NCBI GenBank assembly: GCA_964608495.1
Contig: CAZSOQ010000007.1
Span: forward strand, 1 to 42,537
Origin: JAKORR01 sp964608495
Lineage (GTDB): Bacteria > Armatimonadota > Zipacnadia > Zipacnadales > FEN-943
Direction: 5' to 3'
DNA: 42,537 nt
Shown: positions 42,509-42,537 of the stretch, piece by piece
How positions within the stretch are numbered: position 1 is the stretch's first letter
Layout: each line of letters begins with the position of its first letter
Position numbers and translations under genes: made by a program
The notes under the pieces: model-generated
What the model saw: only the letters and a program-made list of their open reading frames with translations
What the model was told of the DNA's origin: nothing
Database searches by the model: none

Positions 42509-42537
42509 CCCGGTCTATTCACGAAGCGTGGGGGCAG

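Overview
This is a GC-rich bacterial window, almost fully coding, in which codon bias opens long false reading frames opposite and across most real genes. The best lineage clue is the lone prepilin-type gene at 3298-3966. Its N-terminal GFTLIELL signal runs into ILFPVFARAREKARQ, and its C-terminal part carries an H-x9-DG motif. From memory this combination is strongly characteristic of Armatimonadota, so I infer an uncultured or environmental armatimonadete; Planctomycetes-like lineages are less likely. The window looks chromosomal. I see no rRNA, tRNA, transposase, phage gene or CRISPR array.

Layout. 1-2788 (+): the end of a 2-oxoacid dehydrogenase E1 alpha gene, E1 beta, and an FAD-dependent oxidoreductase. 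2883-3966 (+): a possible small membrane protein and the prepilin-type protein. 4219-6844 (+): a tightly overlapping zinc ABC importer, znuA-znuC-znuB. 6873-11633 (+): a Gfo/Idh/MocA oxidoreductase and a 1212-residue secreted multidomain protein with an alpha/alpha-barrel-like core. 11784-12530 (-): an NAD-dependent epimerase-like SDR. 12762-16985 (+): a URO-D/cobamide-methyltransferase-like protein and a secreted DUF4838 protein with LamG and CBM9-like domains. 17092-23594 (-): a three-gene operon of a repeat beta-propeller, a second DUF4838 protein and a secreted clan GH-A (GH5-like) glycosidase. 23923-30897 (+): class III aminotransferase, amidohydrolase, FGGY kinase, AraA/FucI-type isomerase and a sulfatase-fold hydrolase. 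31009-31731 (-): a two-domain cupin. 31930-33195 (+): a PHP phosphoesterase and an RRM RNA-binding protein with its own promoter and terminators. 33297-37661 (-): a zinc-ribbon protein and a secreted GH116/DUF608 glycosidase. 37970-42508 (+): a second URO-D-like protein, a DegT aminotransferase, a xylose-isomerase-like TIM barrel and a second Gfo/Idh/MocA oxidoreductase.

How it fits together. Most of the window reads as carbohydrate turnover. Secreted multidomain glycosidases or lyases (DUF4838, GH5-like, GH116 and the 1212-residue protein) would release sugars. Cytoplasmic isomerase, kinase, dehydrogenases, aminotransferases, cupin and PHP proteins would convert them. No sugar transporter and no recognisable transcription factor is encoded here, so uptake and control must lie elsewhere. 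Substrates cannot be named from sequence alone. The most unusual points are: a threonine where sulfatases carry the formylglycine cysteine; a LamG domain apparently inserted inside a DUF4838 N-terminal unit; a propeller of about 14 near-identical repeats co-transcribed with glycan-active genes; and two URO-D-like proteins sharing an H-L-D-G...C pattern without any corrinoid protein nearby.
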